Shown one piece after another: positions 9,863 through 18,413 of a stretch of DNA of 64,000 bases. The DNA lies in contig JAEERP010000008.1 in NCBI GenBank assembly GCA_016285885.1, positions 1 to 64,000 of the forward strand, given 5' to 3'. Origin of the DNA: Paludibacteraceae bacterium. GTDB lineage: Bacteria; Bacteroidota; Bacteroidia; Bacteroidales; Paludibacteraceae. The notes beneath the pieces were generated by a model. It ran no database searches. It saw only the letters and a list, made by a program, of their open reading frames with translations, and had not been told where the DNA came from. Each line of letters starts with the position of its first letter. The first letter of the stretch is position 1. The position numbers were made by a program, and so were the translations under genes.

Positions 9863-10658
9863 GGTGATGATAGCGGTGTTGGGCGTGGCCCTGATGTTCC
9901 TCTTCTCTTGCGGATCTTCGAGGAAGGGATCGACGGGAGTGTCGGAGAACGTGCTGCAGAGCGGATTATCTTATGAGACGTTCAGCGCGAAGGTGACGGT
10001 CACCGTAGGTGGTATGAACGTGAATGCCACGCTTCGCATGAAGAAGGATAGTTTCCTGTTCATCTCGGTACAACCTTTTGCGGGGGTTGAGGTGGCGCGT
10101 GTTTTTGTCTCCGACAGCGAGGTCTGTCTTGTCGATCGGGTGAACAAACGCTATTCTCAGTTCGCCATCAAAGAGATCCCTGATTATGGTGAGTTGCTGG
10201 GTGTGGGTAAGTTGCAGGCGATGTTCACCGATCAGCTTTTCTTGCTGAGGGAGGACGATAAGGCGGTGAGTCTGTCTGACTTTTCCGTCACGCAGATCGC
10301 CTCTTTTTGGATGTTGCAATATAGTGATCCTAAGAATCGGTTCAGTCAGGAGTTTACCGCCGACGAGCATTATCGCGTAAGTAACGCCACGCTGACTTCT
10401 CCACATGGTTTGCTGCGTTGGGAATATAGCCAACCTGAGCCGTTGGATAATGGTTATATGCTTCCGAGAAAGGTAACCCTGACGATGTCGAAATCGCGGG
10501 ACAATGGGTTCTCCTCATATCGTAACCAGCAGGAGATCACCGTTTACTACAAGAAGATTGATTTGAACAAAGCGTGCAGCTTCTCTAATCCGATACCGAG
10601 GGGATATGAGAAAGTGTCGGTGGAGGAGTTGCTAAGCGTCTTAAATAATAAACGATAG
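9852..10658 (+). CDS. DUF4292 lipoprotein
   Basis: 268 residues with a lipoprotein signal peptide (lipobox FLFSC, Cys20). The mature part matches the DUF4292 pattern: a lipid-carrier-like half barrel with SYETFSAKVTVTVGGMNVNATLRMKKDSFLFISVQ-type strands, written here in parts (FSAKVTVTVGG at about 46, NATLRMKKDSFLFISVQP at about 59). DUF4292 is thought to be related to LolA/LolB-like folds, so binding of an acylated partner in the periplasm is a reasonable inference. It overlaps the upstream TPR gene by 11 bp and sits 3 bp before the EnvC-like gene. Confidence 0.85.
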   Translation: MSNKVMIAVLGVALMFLFSCGSSRKGSTGVSENVLQSGLSYETFSAKVTVTVGGMNVNATLRMKKDSFLFISVQPFAGVEVARVFVSDSEVCLVDRVNKRYSQFAIKEIPDYGELLGVGKLQAMFTDQLFLLREDDKAVSLSDFSVTQIASFWMLQYSDPKNRFSQEFTADEHYRVSNATLTSPHGLLRWEYSQPEPLDNGYMLPRKVTLTMSKSRDNGFSSYRNQQEITVYYKKIDLNKACSFSNPIPRGYEKVSVEELLSVLNNKR

Positions 10659-10661
10659 GAA

Positions 10662-12026
10662 ATGTGTTTTAGAAGGTTCTTCATATTTGTGATGATGTTG
10701 TTCATAGGCTGTTCGGTGGGTCTTGTGGGGGATGGTGACCTCTGGGCCCAGGCGAAGAAAACGGCGCAGAAGACGGCCACTAGTAAGAGCACGGCCAAAA
10801 CGAGTTCCGCCAATACAAAGAAGAACACGGCGCAGAAACCGGTCGCTAAGCAAACTGCCAGCAACAAGAAGAAAGAGGACATCAATGCGCTGAAGAACAA
10901 GCAGGACAAGCTGAAGAAGCAGATGCAGAACACCGACAAGAAGTTGACCGAGACCCGACGGAACACCATGCAGTCCTTGCGCGAGTTGGAGCGGTTGAAC
11001 GAGGATATCGTCTACCGTGATCAGATCATCAAAAAACAGGCGGACGAGCTGAACCGCTATTCCGAGCAGATAGACTCGTTGAATGTCAGCATCGACAAAC
11101 TCTCCGTGGAGTATGACAAGATGAAGAAGAAGCAGTCAGACATGATCTATTATGCCTTCATGACGAAGAACACGCAGTCCGATTTCATCATCTACATCCT
11201 CTCCAGCAAGAACTTCCAGGAGGCTTACCGCCGTGTCATCTATCTAAGCAACTTGGCGACCATCCGGAAGGAGCAGTCGGCGGAGTTGAACAAGACGAAG
11301 CAGGATATCCAGCTGAGGCGCGACAAGGTGGACCGGTTGAAGAACACCACGAAATCCCTGATGGCGAAGCAGGAGAAAGAGAAGGAGTTCGCTTTGTACC
11401 AGAAGCAGAAACAGGATAAGCTATTGGTTTCCCTGAAGGCGCAGGAAAAGTTGCTGAAGAGCGAGCTGGAGAAGCAACAAATCGCCTCCGAACGCTTGAA
11501 CCAGAAGATCCAGAACGTCATCGCCCAGCAGGCGGCGGCAGCCAAGAAGCGTAAGAAGACACAGACAACGACCAAGGACGGCTATGCGATGACAAGGGAA
11601 GAGACGACGGTGGCGGGCGGATTTGAGAAGAACCAGGGCCGTTTGCCATGGCCTGTCAAGGGAACCATCACTGGCAGCTTCGGAAAGCAACCTCATCCCG
11701 TGTTGAAGGATGTGACGGTCAATAACAAGGGCGTTTATATCACGGCGGCGCCAGGCTCGAAGGCGACGTCGGTCTATGACGGTACGGTCTCTCAATGTTT
11801 CTCCGTCCCGGGAAACAACAATGCGGTCATTGTCCGACATGGAAACTACCTGACGGTATACGCTAATTTGACGGACATTTATGTGAAGAGTGGCGCGAAA
11901 ATAGCGAAGGGCGCTCCTATCGGCAAGATATACGAGGATTCGGATGATAAAAACAAGGCGACTTTATTTTTCCAAGTTTGGAAAGAAAAAAGCCTACTAA
12001 ATCCTCAACAATGGTTGAAAAAATAA
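10662..12026 (+). CDS. EnvC-like murein hydrolase activator (degenerate M23/LytM domain)
   Basis: 454 residues. A signal peptide (about 1-30, ending LWAQA) is followed by a Lys/Ala/Thr-rich linker and a long coiled coil (about 65-300, many K/E/L heptads). The C-terminal LytM/M23 domain (about 325-454) begins GRLPWPVKGTITGSFG. The zinc ligands of active M23 peptidases are missing: the first His-x3-Asp region reads NNKGVYIT and the final H-x-H reads LFFQVW. This matches EnvC-type proteins, which activate periplasmic N-acetylmuramoyl amidases during cell separation rather than cutting peptidoglycan. It follows the DUF4292 gene by 3 bp. Confidence 0.88.
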   Translation: MCFRRFFIFVMMLFIGCSVGLVGDGDLWAQAKKTAQKTATSKSTAKTSSANTKKNTAQKPVAKQTASNKKKEDINALKNKQDKLKKQMQNTDKKLTETRRNTMQSLRELERLNEDIVYRDQIIKKQADELNRYSEQIDSLNVSIDKLSVEYDKMKKKQSDMIYYAFMTKNTQSDFIIYILSSKNFQEAYRRVIYLSNLATIRKEQSAELNKTKQDIQLRRDKVDRLKNTTKSLMAKQEKEKEFALYQKQKQDKLLVSLKAQEKLLKSELEKQQIASERLNQKIQNVIAQQAAAAKKRKKTQTTTKDGYAMTREETTVAGGFEKNQGRLPWPVKGTITGSFGKQPHPVLKDVTVNNKGVYITAAPGSKATSVYDGTVSQCFSVPGNNNAVIVRHGNYLTVYANLTDIYVKSGAKIAKGAPIGKIYEDSDDKNKATLFFQVWKEKSLLNPQQWLKK

Positions 12027-12074
12027 AAGAGATTGTTATCTTTACGCGGTAAATATTAAAATTGGATTGGCAAT

Positions 12075-13037
12075 ATGGGTATACAAGAGAATCAGGATTT
12101 AGATTTGCTAGATGTATTGAAAGGTATCGGCAACGCAATTGTGAAAGGGTTTATGGCCTTATTACGTGCCTTCGGATGGGTCTTTAGACTTATTTTCGAG
12201 TATAAATACGTGTGTATAGCATGTATGGTGCTATTTGGCATTTTAGGCTTTTACCTGAATAAAAAGAGAGTGTTTAGGGCGGAAACCGACTTGAAACTGA
12301 ATTCATATTCGTCCTATTTCGTGAAGGACATCCTTGACCCGTTGCATCTGCAAAGTATTAGTCGTGACACGATAAATCTTTCCTCAGAACTGAATCTCTC
12401 CCATAAAGATGTCGGAACTCTCGCAGATATAAAGAGTTTCTTCTATATAGATGTGCAAAATAATGGAACCCCTGATTATATTGATTATCAAGGGAAATTT
12501 GACGCCAATGACACGTCCATGTCAATCCTTCCTTGGAGATTGAGGGTGAGGGTGGAGTGTACGGACACATCGGTCTTCAGTAAGATGACGGAAGCGATAT
12601 CGTTCCTGTTGACGAACAATGAGCAGATCAAGAAAGAGAATGAGTTGAGGGCAGCTCAGTTGGATGAGCGAATCGCTTTTGTGGACCGTGAGATTCAATT
12701 GTTGGATAGCCTGCGTAGAAAAGAGTATTTCCAGAAGAAGAGAGAGTTGTCGGTCTCAATGGACAAGGCTATATTGTTGAATGAAAGAGAAATGAAATTG
12801 TTCCACGCTGACTTGTTGGATTTGAACAAGGTGAAACAGGAGATGGAGTGGGAGCGTAATTTCTATTCACAAGGTTTTATTTTCGAGAATGATTTTAACT
12901 TTGATCCACGTCCGATCAACAGAAAGATGAAATATCTTCCGAAATTCCTTCTGTTAGGTCTTCTCTTCAGTGTGGTTATCTGTGGTGGATGGAAGTTTAA
13001 ACAGGAGATCAATAATTATTTAAACAGGCAAGTTTGA
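12075..13037 (+). CDS. Wzz-like chain-length determinant family protein
   Basis: 320 residues with two membrane helices, one near residues 45-65 (YKYVCIACMVLFGILGFYL) and one near 289-308 (LPKFLLLGLLFSVVICGGW), enclosing a large periplasmic part with an extended coiled-coil segment (about 180-255). This is the topology of Wzz/GNVR proteins that set polysaccharide chain length. No tyrosine kinase domain is fused. It shares one base with the next gene (TGATG). No other polysaccharide genes are nearby, so the target polymer is unknown. Confidence 0.7.
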   Translation: MGIQENQDLDLLDVLKGIGNAIVKGFMALLRAFGWVFRLIFEYKYVCIACMVLFGILGFYLNKKRVFRAETDLKLNSYSSYFVKDILDPLHLQSISRDTINLSSELNLSHKDVGTLADIKSFFYIDVQNNGTPDYIDYQGKFDANDTSMSILPWRLRVRVECTDTSVFSKMTEAISFLLTNNEQIKKENELRAAQLDERIAFVDREIQLLDSLRRKEYFQKKRELSVSMDKAILLNEREMKLFHADLLDLNKVKQEMEWERNFYSQGFIFENDFNFDPRPINRKMKYLPKFLLLGLLFSVVICGGWKFKQEINNYLNRQV

Positions 13038-14014
13038 TGTCTAAAGAGTATAGGTGGGGAATTATAGGAGCCGGGCATATCGCCGGCTCTTTTGCTAAGG
13101 GTTTGAAAGTGTTGCCTAATGCCCGATGTTATGCGATAGCGTCTCGTGATGGGGAGAAAGCCGCCTCTTTCGCGGCGGAATATGGGTTTGAGAAGAGCTA
13201 TGATTCTTATCAGGCTATGTTGCAGGATCCGCAAGTGGATATTGTCTACGTCGCTACCCCCAATAATCTCCATTATACCCATACGATGATGGCGCTGGAC
13301 GCGGGAAAGCATGTCTTGTGCGAGAAACCTTTCGCCATCACCTGCTCGCAGGCTATGACCATGATGCGTGTCTCTAGGGAGAAGAACCTCTTCCTTATGG
13401 AGGCTCTGTGGAGTAGATTCCTTCCCTCAATGATCACTGCGTCGCGGCTGTTGGGTGAGGGCGTGGTCGGTAAACCATTGTTGCTGCAGGCTGAGTTCGG
13501 TATCCATCCGGTCTATGATGAGAACAGCAGGTTGTTCGACCCTAAATTGGGCGGCGGATCGATCGCGGATATAGGTATCTATCCTATTTTCCTGGCGCTT
13601 TTCTTGTTCGGTGATCCCCTCTCGATGGATGTCTCATCGATTCCTGCCCCTACGGGCGTGGATATGACCACGACAATCGTCATGACGCATCGTGAGGGCA
13701 GAATGAGTGTCCTTACCTCTTCTTTCGCTTTCGATATGGAGTCTGACGCGAAAATAACGGGCGATGCGGGACGGTTGAGGCTTTGCCGAATGTTCCATAC
13801 GCCGACCAAGCTCATGCTCAGGCGTGATGTGGAGGAGAAAGAGACCGAAATCCCCGTTGAAATGGTGGGAAATGGATATAACTACGAGGCCGCCGAAGTG
13901 ATGAGATGCATAGACGAAGGCATGATTGAGAGTGATATCTGGAACCATTCGCAGACTTTGCGCCTATTGGATATTGTCGAACGTGCGACGAAAGACGCAT
14001 TTTTAAACCTATAA
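13037..14014 (+). CDS. Gfo/Idh/MocA family NAD(P)-dependent oxidoreductase
   Basis: 325 residues from the ATG at 13037, which overlaps the upstream TGA. The N-terminal Rossmann fold shows GIIGAGHIAGSFAKGL, followed by the family motifs YVATPNNLHYTHTMMALDAGKHVLCEKPFA, of which the EKP lysine is the conserved catalytic/cofactor residue. The C-terminal alpha/beta domain contains GGGSIADIGIYPI, typical of the family. It would oxidise or reduce a sugar or trans-dihydrodiol-type substrate; the exact substrate cannot be read from sequence. Confidence 0.9.
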   Translation: MSKEYRWGIIGAGHIAGSFAKGLKVLPNARCYAIASRDGEKAASFAAEYGFEKSYDSYQAMLQDPQVDIVYVATPNNLHYTHTMMALDAGKHVLCEKPFAITCSQAMTMMRVSREKNLFLMEALWSRFLPSMITASRLLGEGVVGKPLLLQAEFGIHPVYDENSRLFDPKLGGGSIADIGIYPIFLALFLFGDPLSMDVSSIPAPTGVDMTTTIVMTHREGRMSVLTSSFAFDMESDAKITGDAGRLRLCRMFHTPTKLMLRRDVEEKETEIPVEMVGNGYNYEAAEVMRCIDEGMIESDIWNHSQTLRLLDIVERATKDAFLNL

Positions 14015-14018
14015 CGTT

Positions 14019-15254
14019 GTGGTATTAAATTATATTTGGGTCGGTTTCTTTATTGTGGCGATGCTGGTGGCATTGTTCCAGTCCATTTTTTACCATGACT
14101 TTGCGGTGTATGAGCGGATCGTCTCCAGCACGTTTGAGATGGCTGAATTCGCGGTGATGAAGATCGCCTTGCCATTGAGTGGGGTGATGATTTTATGGCT
14201 CGGACTGATGAATATCGGTGAGAAGGCTGGCGTGGTGAAGGCTTTGTCTAAGGTGATCCGCCCTTTCTTCTCGAAACTGTTCCCTGAAATCCCCAAGGAC
14301 CATCCTGCCCATGGCTTGCTGGTGATGAACTTCGCGGCTAACATGTTGGGCTTGGATAATGCAGCCACGCCGATTGGATTAAAGGCGATGGAGAGCTTGC
14401 AGGATTGCAACAAGGAGAAGGATGTCGCTTCTAACGCCCAAATCATGTTCCTGGCGCTGAACACCTCCGGATTGACGATTATACCGATAACGATTTTGGC
14501 CCAACGCGCCATCATGGGCGCGACAAACCCGACGGATATATTTGTTCCGCTGCTGATATCGACCTTCTTCTCGACGGTCACGGCTATCCTATATGTGGGT
14601 GTGCGACAGAAGCTGGATATATGGAACCGAGTGGTCATCGGATGGATCCTTGGCATCGCCGTCTTCATCATGGGCGTCGTTTTCCTCTTTTCCCAACTGA
14701 ATAGCCAGAGTGCGTTCGGCCTCTCCAAGGTGGGAGGTAACTTCCTGTTGTTCCTTGTCATCATGATTTTTGTGGGCGTGGGCGCATGGAAACGGATCAA
14801 TGTCTATGAGGCTTTCATAGATGGCGCTAAAAAGGGTTTTGAAACCTCGGTTAAGATTCTTCCCTATCTGGTCGGTATGTTGGTCGGAATCGGCGTTTTT
14901 AGGGCCTCTGGCGCCATGGATTTGATATGCCATGGACTGACCTCCCTCTTCTCCATGTTCTTCAACGACACGCGTTTTGTGGATGCCTTGCCGACGGCTT
15001 TGATGAAGCCGCTTAGTGGCAGTGGGGCGAAGGCTATGATGGTCGAGGCCATGAAGACGTATGGGGCGGACTCCTTCGTCGGACGTCTCACCTGCCTATT
15101 CCAAGGCTCGGCGGACACCACATTTTACATCATCGCCATGTATTTTGGCTCTGTAGGTATCAAGAAGACCCGTTATGCGGTGACGGCTGGTCTGATCGCG
15201 GACCTCGGCGGTGTGGTGGCAGCCATATTGACCGCCTACGCATTCTTTGGCTAA
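14019..15254 (+). CDS. Fused SpmA-SpmB-like membrane protein (nucleoside-recognition 'Gate' domains)
   Basis: 411 residues starting at a GTG four bases after the upstream stop; no ATG fits. About ten hydrophobic helices are seen. The N-terminal half carries the SpmA-like segment MNFAANMLGLDNAATPIGLKAM, and the C-terminal half the SpmB-like segment LPTALMKPLSGSGAKAMMVEAM and QGSADTTFYIIAMYFG. In Bacillus these are separate spore maturation proteins; in Bacteroidota, which do not sporulate, a fused form is widespread and its transport or recognition substrate is not established. Confidence 0.88.
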   Translation: MVLNYIWVGFFIVAMLVALFQSIFYHDFAVYERIVSSTFEMAEFAVMKIALPLSGVMILWLGLMNIGEKAGVVKALSKVIRPFFSKLFPEIPKDHPAHGLLVMNFAANMLGLDNAATPIGLKAMESLQDCNKEKDVASNAQIMFLALNTSGLTIIPITILAQRAIMGATNPTDIFVPLLISTFFSTVTAILYVGVRQKLDIWNRVVIGWILGIAVFIMGVVFLFSQLNSQSAFGLSKVGGNFLLFLVIMIFVGVGAWKRINVYEAFIDGAKKGFETSVKILPYLVGMLVGIGVFRASGAMDLICHGLTSLFSMFFNDTRFVDALPTALMKPLSGSGAKAMMVEAMKTYGADSFVGRLTCLFQGSADTTFYIIAMYFGSVGIKKTRYAVTAGLIADLGGVVAAILTAYAFFG

Positions 15255-15273
15255 CAATCACTTTTCAGCAGTT

Positions 15274-15696
15274 ATGATATATTACCAATCTGAGGATATC
15301 AGCATGCCTAAGATCGCCAAGCGAAAGGTATCGGCTTGGGTGAAGGAGGTGGCTAAGCGCCATGGCTATAAGGTGGGGGATATCTCTTACATTTTTTGCT
15401 CCGACGAGAAGATCTTGGAGGTGAACAAGCAGTATCTCCAACACGATTATTTCACGGACATCATCACGTTCGACTATACGGAAGAGGATAAGATTTCCGG
15501 CGATCTCTTCATCAGTTTGGATACTGTGCGTACGAATGCGGAGCAGTTCCACGCCTCTTATGAGACGGAGCTCCACCGCGTGATCATCCATGGCATCCTC
15601 CATCTCTGTGGCATCAATGACAAGGGCCCTGGAGAGCGTGAGGTGATGGAGAGGGAGGAGAACGAGGCCCTCGCCTTGCTGGATGTTATGGCGTAG
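15274..15696 (+). CDS. ybeY: Endoribonuclease YbeY
   Basis: Single-strand endoribonuclease for 16S rRNA 3' maturation and ribosome quality control. From the ATG at 15274 it is 140 residues and begins MIYYQSEDI, which matches family N-termini; an upstream ATG at 15247 overlaps the previous gene. The signature is HGILHLCGINDKGPGER. Two of the three zinc-binding histidines are present; the position of the third holds Asp, which I believe is usual in Bacteroidota. It is the last gene of the dut run and is followed by a terminator. Confidence 0.93.
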   Translation: MIYYQSEDISMPKIAKRKVSAWVKEVAKRHGYKVGDISYIFCSDEKILEVNKQYLQHDYFTDIITFDYTEEDKISGDLFISLDTVRTNAEQFHASYETELHRVIIHGILHLCGINDKGPGEREVMEREENEALALLDVMA

Positions 15697-15738
15697 GACA
15701 TGTTATGGGCGCGTCAGCTTTTATACTGTAAAACGAAA

Positions 15739-15764
15739 AAAGGAGATCCGTTTGGGTCTCCTTT
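15739..15764. terminator. Bidirectional terminator between ybeY and the FKBP cluster
   Basis: An 11-bp stem (15739-15749 with 15754-15764, AAAGGAGATCC) with a 4-nt loop between two convergent transcription units. The one wobble pair is G-U only in + strand RNA, favouring ybeY termination, but a T-rich flank is present on both sides. Confidence 0.8.
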
Positions 15765-15793
15765 CTTTGTCGTATATATTCTTTAGGAAATAA

Positions 15794-16531
15794 TTACTTC
15801 GTAGCCTCTTTGCCGAGCAATTCAACCTTGAAGATCAGCGCTGCGTTGCCTGGAATAGCATTGCCAGCACCGTACTCGCCATATGCCAATTCGGAAGGAA
15901 TCATCAATTCCCAAGTAGAGCCGACCGGCATCATCTTCAACGCTTCCGTCCAACCCTTGATCACACCATTCACAGGAAATTTGACGGATTTTTTACGCTC
16001 GTAAGAACTATCAAAAATCGTGCCGTCCACCAATTTGCCTTCGTAGTTCACTTCCACGATATCTGTCTCCGCAGGGATGGCACCCGTACCGGCCTTGAGG
16101 ATCTTGTACATCAAACCGCTTTCTGTGGTCTTCACACCCTCCTCTTGTTTGTATTTCTCGATGGCCTCATCGGATTTAACCTTCATCAATGCGGCAGCGG
16201 CTTTGCGCTCTTCCTCCATCTTCTTCTGGGCCTCTTCGCGCATCTTTATGTTGTAGTTCTGAAGAATAGTGTAAGCCTCTTCCCTCGTGATGGCGAATTT
16301 TGACGAATCGTTGTTGAATCCTAAATTGAATGCCTGTTTGAAGATTTCTTTGTTGCCATTTACGTCAGGGTTGCTCAGATATTTGCTGTACTCAGTACCT
16401 CCGACTAAGCCTTGCGCATAACTAACCGTATCCATGTAACTCTCTATCTTGGCGACTTTCTTGCCCTCACAAGAGGAGAACAATGCTGTTCCTGCGATCA
16501 ATGCAAGAACTGGTACTAATTCTTTTCTCAT
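15794..16531 (-). CDS. FKBP-type peptidyl-prolyl isomerase, lipoprotein
   Basis: 245 residues. A lipobox (ALFSSC, Cys21) anchors it to a membrane. Residues about 30-125 form the helical N-terminal dimerisation domain ([12 protein letters not shown] start) with a long charged helix; residues about 140-243 form the FKBP domain, with [40 protein letters not shown] and [11 protein letters not shown]. The layout is that of FkpA/Mip proteins that fold outer-membrane or periplasmic proteins. It is the last of three FKBP genes, 14 bp after the second. Confidence 0.93.
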   Translation of the reverse strand: MRKELVPVLALIAGTALFSSCEGKKVAKIESYMDTVSYAQGLVGGTEYSKYLSNPDVNGNKEIFKQAFNLGFNNDSSKFAITREEAYTILQNYNIKMREEAQKKMEEERKAAAALMKVKSDEAIEKYKQEEGVKTTESGLMYKILKAGTGAIPAETDIVEVNYEGKLVDGTIFDSSYERKKSVKFPVNGVIKGWTEALKMMPVGSTWELMIPSELAYGEYGAGNAIPGNAALIFKVELLGKEATK

Positions 16532-16545
16532 TTTTTTTGTTGAAA

Positions 16546-17322
16546 TTATTCTGTTTTACGTTGATACTGTTGGAATTGGTATTTGTCTCCCTTGATGACC
16601 GCCTGCTCAGGGTTGGTCACGTCGAGAAGGTCAACCTCGAATATGAGTAGGGAATTGGGTTGTATAGGCCCTGATCCGTGGTCGCCATACCCTAATTCTG
16701 AAGGGATGTAGAACTTGAATTTAGATCCGACTGGCATCAGTTGCAGACCCTCCGTCCATCCTTTGATCACACCTTTCAGTTCGAACTCGGCCGGTTCACC
16801 ACGCTTGTAGGAGTTGTCGAACTCGGTCCCGTCCATCAATGTTCCGATGTAATTGACTTTTACTCTGCTGTTAGGGGAAGAAGGCTTGTTGCCGTCACCC
16901 ATCTTTACGATTTCATATTGGAGTCCTGATGGTGTCTCGATCACGCCCGGACGCTTCTTGTTATCGGCCAAGAACTTTTTCTGCGCCTCCATGCGTTTTT
17001 GATTCTCGGCCTCCTGTGCCAGTTTCAAATTCTTTTGGATGATTTCATTAGCGTCTTTCTCCGGGAATGCCAAGGTGAGCGTATCGTCTTTAATCATTTT
17101 GTTGAGCGCTTCCACAAGCAAGTCTTTGTTATATGGCCCACCTGGCAGGTTGGACAAGGTCTGGTTGATACTCTTGCCGAACTCCAAACCGAATGCGTAG
17201 CTGGTGGAATCCTTTGCTGTTTTGAGCGCTACTGTCTCTGACTTGGCTTTTTTAGGCTTTGCCTCAGTGGTATAGGCGGCGCATGCTGCGATGAGTGCCG
17301 CCGTTAAAACGATCTTTTTCAT
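16546..17322 (-). CDS. FKBP-type peptidyl-prolyl isomerase, periplasmic
   Basis: 258 residues with a cleavable signal peptide ([21 protein letters not shown]) and no lipobox at the cleavage site. An N-terminal helical domain (about 35-130) is followed by an FKBP domain (about 145-240) with [34 protein letters not shown] and [11 protein letters not shown]. About 20 extra residues ([20 protein letters not shown]) follow the FKBP fold, unlike the neighbours. It is the middle gene of the FKBP operon, 10 bp after the first. Confidence 0.92.
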   Translation of the reverse strand: MKKIVLTAALIAACAAYTTEAKPKKAKSETVALKTAKDSTSYAFGLEFGKSINQTLSNLPGGPYNKDLLVEALNKMIKDDTLTLAFPEKDANEIIQKNLKLAQEAENQKRMEAQKKFLADNKKRPGVIETPSGLQYEIVKMGDGNKPSSPNSRVKVNYIGTLMDGTEFDNSYKRGEPAEFELKGVIKGWTEGLQLMPVGSKFKFYIPSELGYGDHGSGPIQPNSLLIFEVDLLDVTNPEQAVIKGDKYQFQQYQRKTE

Positions 17323-17332
17323 GTGATTGATA

Positions 17333-17917
17333 TTAGATGATTTGAAGAAGTTCTACATCGAATATGAGGGTGGAATGTGGTCTGATCACATCGCCTGCCC
17401 CATGCTCTCCATACGCAAGTCCTGATGGCACGAAGAGCCTCCATTTGGAGCCTACTGGCATTAACTGCAGCGCCTCCACCCATCCTGCGATCACCTGGTT
17501 GACAGGGAAGTCGGCCGGTTGGTTGCGGCGGTACGAACTGTCGAACACGGTTCCGTCGATGAGGCGGCCCTCATAGTGGCAACGAACAGTGTCCGAAGCT
17601 TTCGGTTTAGGTCCATTACCCTCTTGAAGGACGGTATATTGCAATCCGCTCGTTGTCGTGACAACTCCCTTCTGTGTCTTATTCTTCTCCAGGAAGGCAT
17701 CCCCGGCCTCCTTGTTTTTCGCGTCCACCTCGTCTTGTAACTTCGCGAAGTGTTGACCAAGGATTTGTTGCGCCTCTTCCGGCGTCATATCAGGTTCCTT
17801 GCCGCTAAACACGTCGGAAATTCCTCTTGTCAATTCCCCTATGTTTAAGTCTTTTATCCCTGCGCTTTTGAGATTTCCCGCCATGCTTATGCCTAACGCG
17901 TAGCTGATTTTGTCCAT
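17333..17917 (-). CDS. FKBP-type peptidyl-prolyl isomerase, no signal peptide
   Basis: 194 residues beginning MDKISYALGISMAGNLKSAG, that is, directly in the dimerisation domain with no export signal, so it should act in the cytoplasm. The FKBP domain (about 90-194) shows [40 protein letters not shown] and VPSGLAYGEHG. It is the promoter-proximal gene of the three. The set thus covers cytoplasm, periplasm and membrane with one transcript. Confidence 0.92.
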   Translation of the reverse strand: MDKISYALGISMAGNLKSAGIKDLNIGELTRGISDVFSGKEPDMTPEEAQQILGQHFAKLQDEVDAKNKEAGDAFLEKNKTQKGVVTTTSGLQYTVLQEGNGPKPKASDTVRCHYEGRLIDGTVFDSSYRRNQPADFPVNQVIAGWVEALQLMPVGSKWRLFVPSGLAYGEHGAGDVIRPHSTLIFDVELLQII

Positions 17918-17950
17918 TTCTAAAAATTTTCTTTATTGTTTGTCTTAGCA

Positions 17951-17958
17951 CAAAGGTA
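17951..17958 (-). promoter_or_regulatory. Promoter -7 element of the FKBP operon
   Basis: TACCTTTG on the minus strand matches TAnnTTTG about 34 bp upstream of the first FKBP start. The sequence around it (TACCTTTGTG) is the same as at the pta promoter. The -33 element is not clear. Confidence 0.5.
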
Positions 17959-18031
17959 GGTAAAAAAATTATCGGAATAGCCTCTATTTGAAAAATTATA
18001 TTGTCTTCGAGCCATTTGTAAATATTTTTTA

Positions 18032-18039
18032 TAATTTTG
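18032..18039 (+). promoter_or_regulatory. Promoter -7 element of the GlsB-like gene
   Basis: TAATTTTG matches TAnnTTTG, 47 bp before the ATG at 18086. The nearest TTTG upstream is only 13 bp away rather than the usual 19, so the -33 element is weak. Confidence 0.45.
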
Positions 18040-18085
18040 TTTGTGTCTGATTATTATGAATCACTATTAACTAAATTATAGAAAT

Positions 18086-18322
18086 ATGGATATTTTAATT
18101 TTTCTCGCTATCGGAGCGTTGGCTGGATTCTTAGGAAGTAAGTTGTTTTCCGGCGCCAGCAAGGGTTTGTTGGTCAATATGATCGTCGGTATCATCGGTG
18201 GTGTCTTGGGCGGATGGCTCTTCGGCCTCTTGGGATTCGAGTCTGTCGGCATCATCGGACAAATCGTGACTGCCACTGTGGGTTCTATCCTCTTGCTGTG
18301 GATCATCTCCAAGTTCAAATGA
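18086..18322 (+). CDS. GlsB/YeaQ/YmgE-type small membrane protein
   Basis: 78 residues, nearly all membrane: three glycine-rich helices (about 3-20, 29-49 and 55-75) with the family pattern GALAGFLGSKLFSGASKGLLVN and GIIGGVLGGWLFGLLGF. The family is often called transglycosylase-associated protein, but no enzymatic role is established; expression is frequently stress-related. It is monocistronic, with its own promoter and a terminator 33 bp after the stop. Confidence 0.9.
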   Translation: MDILIFLAIGALAGFLGSKLFSGASKGLLVNMIVGIIGGVLGGWLFGLLGFESVGIIGQIVTATVGSILLLWIISKFK

Positions 18323-18355
18323 TGGCTAACTGACCCCTGGTGGGGAATAAGAAAA

Positions 18356-18391
18356 AGGGTGTGTCGAAACCGCTTGGTATTGACACACCCT
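18356..18391. terminator. Bidirectional terminator between the GlsB-like gene and GH53
   Basis: A 10-bp perfect stem (AGGGTGTGTC at 18356-18365 with 18382-18391) and a 16-nt loop. It is flanked by A-rich sequence on the left, giving a U tract in the minus sense, and by GTTTGTTTG on the right. Confidence 0.75.
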
Positions 18392-18413
18392 GTTTGTTTG
18401 TAGAGAAAATCAC

